From Candidatus Pelagibacterales bacterium (GTDB lineage Bacteria > Pseudomonadota > Alphaproteobacteria > Pelagibacterales > Pelagibacteraceae): a DNA stretch of 23,436 nucleotides. The stretch covers positions 1 to 23,436 of the forward strand of contig VHCC01000004.1 in NCBI GenBank assembly GCA_016882185.1, written 5' to 3'. Shown one piece after another: positions 22,535 to 23,436 of this stretch (position 1 is its first letter; the number at the start of each line of letters is the position of its first letter). The notes below the pieces were generated by a model that ran no database searches, was not told where the DNA came from, and worked only from the letters and a program-made list of their open reading frames with translations. The position numbers were made by a program, and so were the translations under genes.

Positions 22535-23343
22535 TAAAAATTATCAATTAACCTCACACTATTTAAATAATAAGCAATAAATACTCTCGTGTTTATTGTT
22601 GATTTATTAGTTTTTTTCAATTTTTTTAAATCAAAGGCAGTTAAATAATCTATTTTTTTAACACCAAATTCTTTGATTTTTTTTAAGAATAATGAATTAT
22701 CTTTGGATTTAATAATTTTGTTTTTATTGTTTTTTAGAAAATTAATTATTTTCCCGGCAGTATTCAATGATTTTTGATTTAAAAGTTTATTCCTAGAAGA
22801 TAAAGCAATACCGTTCTTAGCTCTAATTGTATCACAAGGGACAACTATTATTTTAGAGTTAATACTTTTTAAATATTCTTTAATAATAATTAACTGTTGA
22901 TAATCCTTCTTTCCAAGGAATAGGTAGTTTGTTTTTACATGTTTAAGTAATCTTTTTACAACTTCTATAACCCCTTCAAAATGTCCTGGTCTAAATGTCC
23001 CTTCCATATATTTTTTGAAAAAATGAATTTTATTTTTAATAATAATTTTTTTTTCTGGATAAATTTCTTTTTTTTGAGGCAAATACACAACGTCTACTTT
23101 ATTTTTTTTGCAAATTTTTAAGTCAGTTGAGATAGTTTTGGGATATTTTATAAAGTCTTTTTTATTATTAAACTGAAGTGGATTTACAAATATACTTACT
23201 ATAGTTAATAATTTTTTCTTTTTAGATTTTTTTATTAACGAAACGTGACCTTTGTGCAAGCATCCCATCGTTGGGATAAAGCCAATTTTTTTTTTATTTT
23301 GTAACTCGAAAGCTATTTTATTTGCTGTTTTAATTATTTTCAT
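22534..23343 (-). CDS. panC: Pantoate-beta-alanine ligase (pantothenate synthetase)
   Basis: ATP-dependent condensation of pantoate and beta-alanine to pantothenate, the precursor of coenzyme A. 269 residues. The nucleotide-binding motif is PTMGCLHKGH (24-33, with both His). IFVNPLQF, FRPGHFEGV (118-125 region), GKKDYQQ (144-150) and ALSSRN (180-185) complete the active site. The second half is very Lys/Asn/Ile-rich. No panB or panD is in view. It is read away from the galU-like gene, with a 24-base gap, and is coupled to lipB downstream. Confidence 0.96.
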   Translation of the reverse strand: MKIIKTANKIAFELQNKKKIGFIPTMGCLHKGHVSLIKKSKKKKLLTIVSIFVNPLQFNNKKDFIKYPKTISTDLKICKKNKVDVVYLPQKKEIYPEKKIIIKNKIHFFKKYMEGTFRPGHFEGVIEVVKRLLKHVKTNYLFLGKKDYQQLIIIKEYLKSINSKIIVVPCDTIRAKNGIALSSRNKLLNQKSLNTAGKIINFLKNNKNKIIKSKDNSLFLKKIKEFGVKKIDYLTAFDLKKLKKTNKSTINTRVFIAYYLNSVRLIDNF

Positions 23344-23356
23344 TTAAGAAATTAGA

Positions 23357-23362
23357 TATAAT
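23357..23362 (+). promoter_or_regulatory. Possible -10 box for galU
   Basis: TATAAT ends five bases before the galU ATG, so a transcript from it would start at about the A of the start codon. No good -35 box is visible inside panC. On the minus strand the overlapping TATTAT (23358-23363) could serve panC. In such AT-rich DNA a chance match is quite possible. Confidence 0.3.
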
Positions 23363-23367
23363 ATTTA

Positions 23368-23436
23368 ATGATAAAAGAAGCGATAATACCATTAGCTGGT
23401 TTAGGCACAAGACTTCTACCATTTAGCAAAATACTT
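23368..23436 (+). CDS. galU: UTP-glucose-1-phosphate uridylyltransferase, N-terminal fragment (cut by window)
   Basis: The first 23 codons of a gene that runs off the right edge. The reading IKEAIIPLAGLGTRLLPFSK carries the nucleotide-binding signature PLAGLGTRLLP of sugar-nucleotidyltransferases, and the Met-Ile-Lys-Glu/Lys-Ala start is typical of GalU. The enzyme would make UDP-glucose from UTP and glucose 1-phosphate. The Gly-Leu-Gly version of the motif favours GalU over RmlA- or GlgC-type enzymes, but a related uridylyl- or thymidylyltransferase cannot be excluded from so short a piece. Divergent from panC. Confidence 0.75.
   Translation, partial: MIKEAIIPLAGLGTRLLPFSKIL

Noticed and set aside
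1..23436. Mobile elements, CRISPR arrays, prophage or defence genes
   Set aside because: No direct-repeat arrays, transposase or integrase genes, or unassigned reading frames of meaningful length remain once the housekeeping genes are placed.

Overview
The window is a 23.4 kb piece of a compact, AT-rich bacterial chromosome. It carries the 3' side of the RNA polymerase genes, a merged str-S10-spc-alpha ribosomal protein cluster, and a short group of housekeeping genes. The low GC (roughly 30% by eye, not computed), very short intergenic gaps, Lys/Asn/Ile-rich proteins and gene order rpoC-rpsL-rpsG-fusA-rpsJ...secY-adk-rpsM-rpsK-rpoA-rplQ suggest an alphaproteobacterium with a streamlined genome, most likely of the SAR11 (Pelagibacterales) type. 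That assignment is inference from gene order and protein character; no database search was possible.

Layout. Positions 1-4154 hold rpoC, lacking only about its first four bases. A 192-base gap (4155-4346) contains a good sigma70-type promoter (TTGACC-16-TATTAT) and a leader that can fold into hairpins ahead of rpsL. From 4347 to 18218 there are 25 genes (rpsL, rpsG, fusA, rpsJ, rplC, rplD, rplW, rplB, rpsS, rplV, rpsC, rplP, rpmC, rpsQ, rplN, rplX, rplE, rpsN, rpsH, rplF, rplR, rpsE, rplO, secY, adk) with gaps of 9 bases or fewer or overlaps, so they look like one long transcript. A second promoter (TTGACT-16-TATAAT), whose -35 box contains the adk stop codon, starts the rpsM-rpsK-rpoA-rplQ group. 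The fluoride channel gene crcB/fluC and an RluC-family pseudouridine synthase follow rplQ with no visible terminator. On the minus strand are panC and lipB, coupled by a TAATG junction and converging on rluC with a 22-base overlap. The last 69 bases are the start of a galU-like nucleotidyltransferase gene, divergent from panC across only 24 bases.

How the genes work together. Nearly everything serves gene expression: RNA polymerase beta' and alpha subunits, 27 ribosomal or translation-factor proteins, the SecY translocon and adenylate kinase. The tail genes cover fluoride export, rRNA modification, pantothenate synthesis, lipoate transfer and UDP-glucose synthesis.

Points that stand out: no tuf between fusA and rpsJ; no rpmD (L30) between rpsE and rplO; charged low-complexity tails on L3, L5, L24, S11 and others; an L24 that appears to have lost its usual C-terminal segment; a Cys-rich adenylate kinase LID with unusual cysteine spacing; a TTG start for rpoA; a mixture of strong Shine-Dalgarno sites and SD-less TAA-TT-ATG junctions; and a structured rpsL leader. 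No mobile element, CRISPR array, tRNA, rRNA or defence system was seen. I found no convincing novel multi-gene system.
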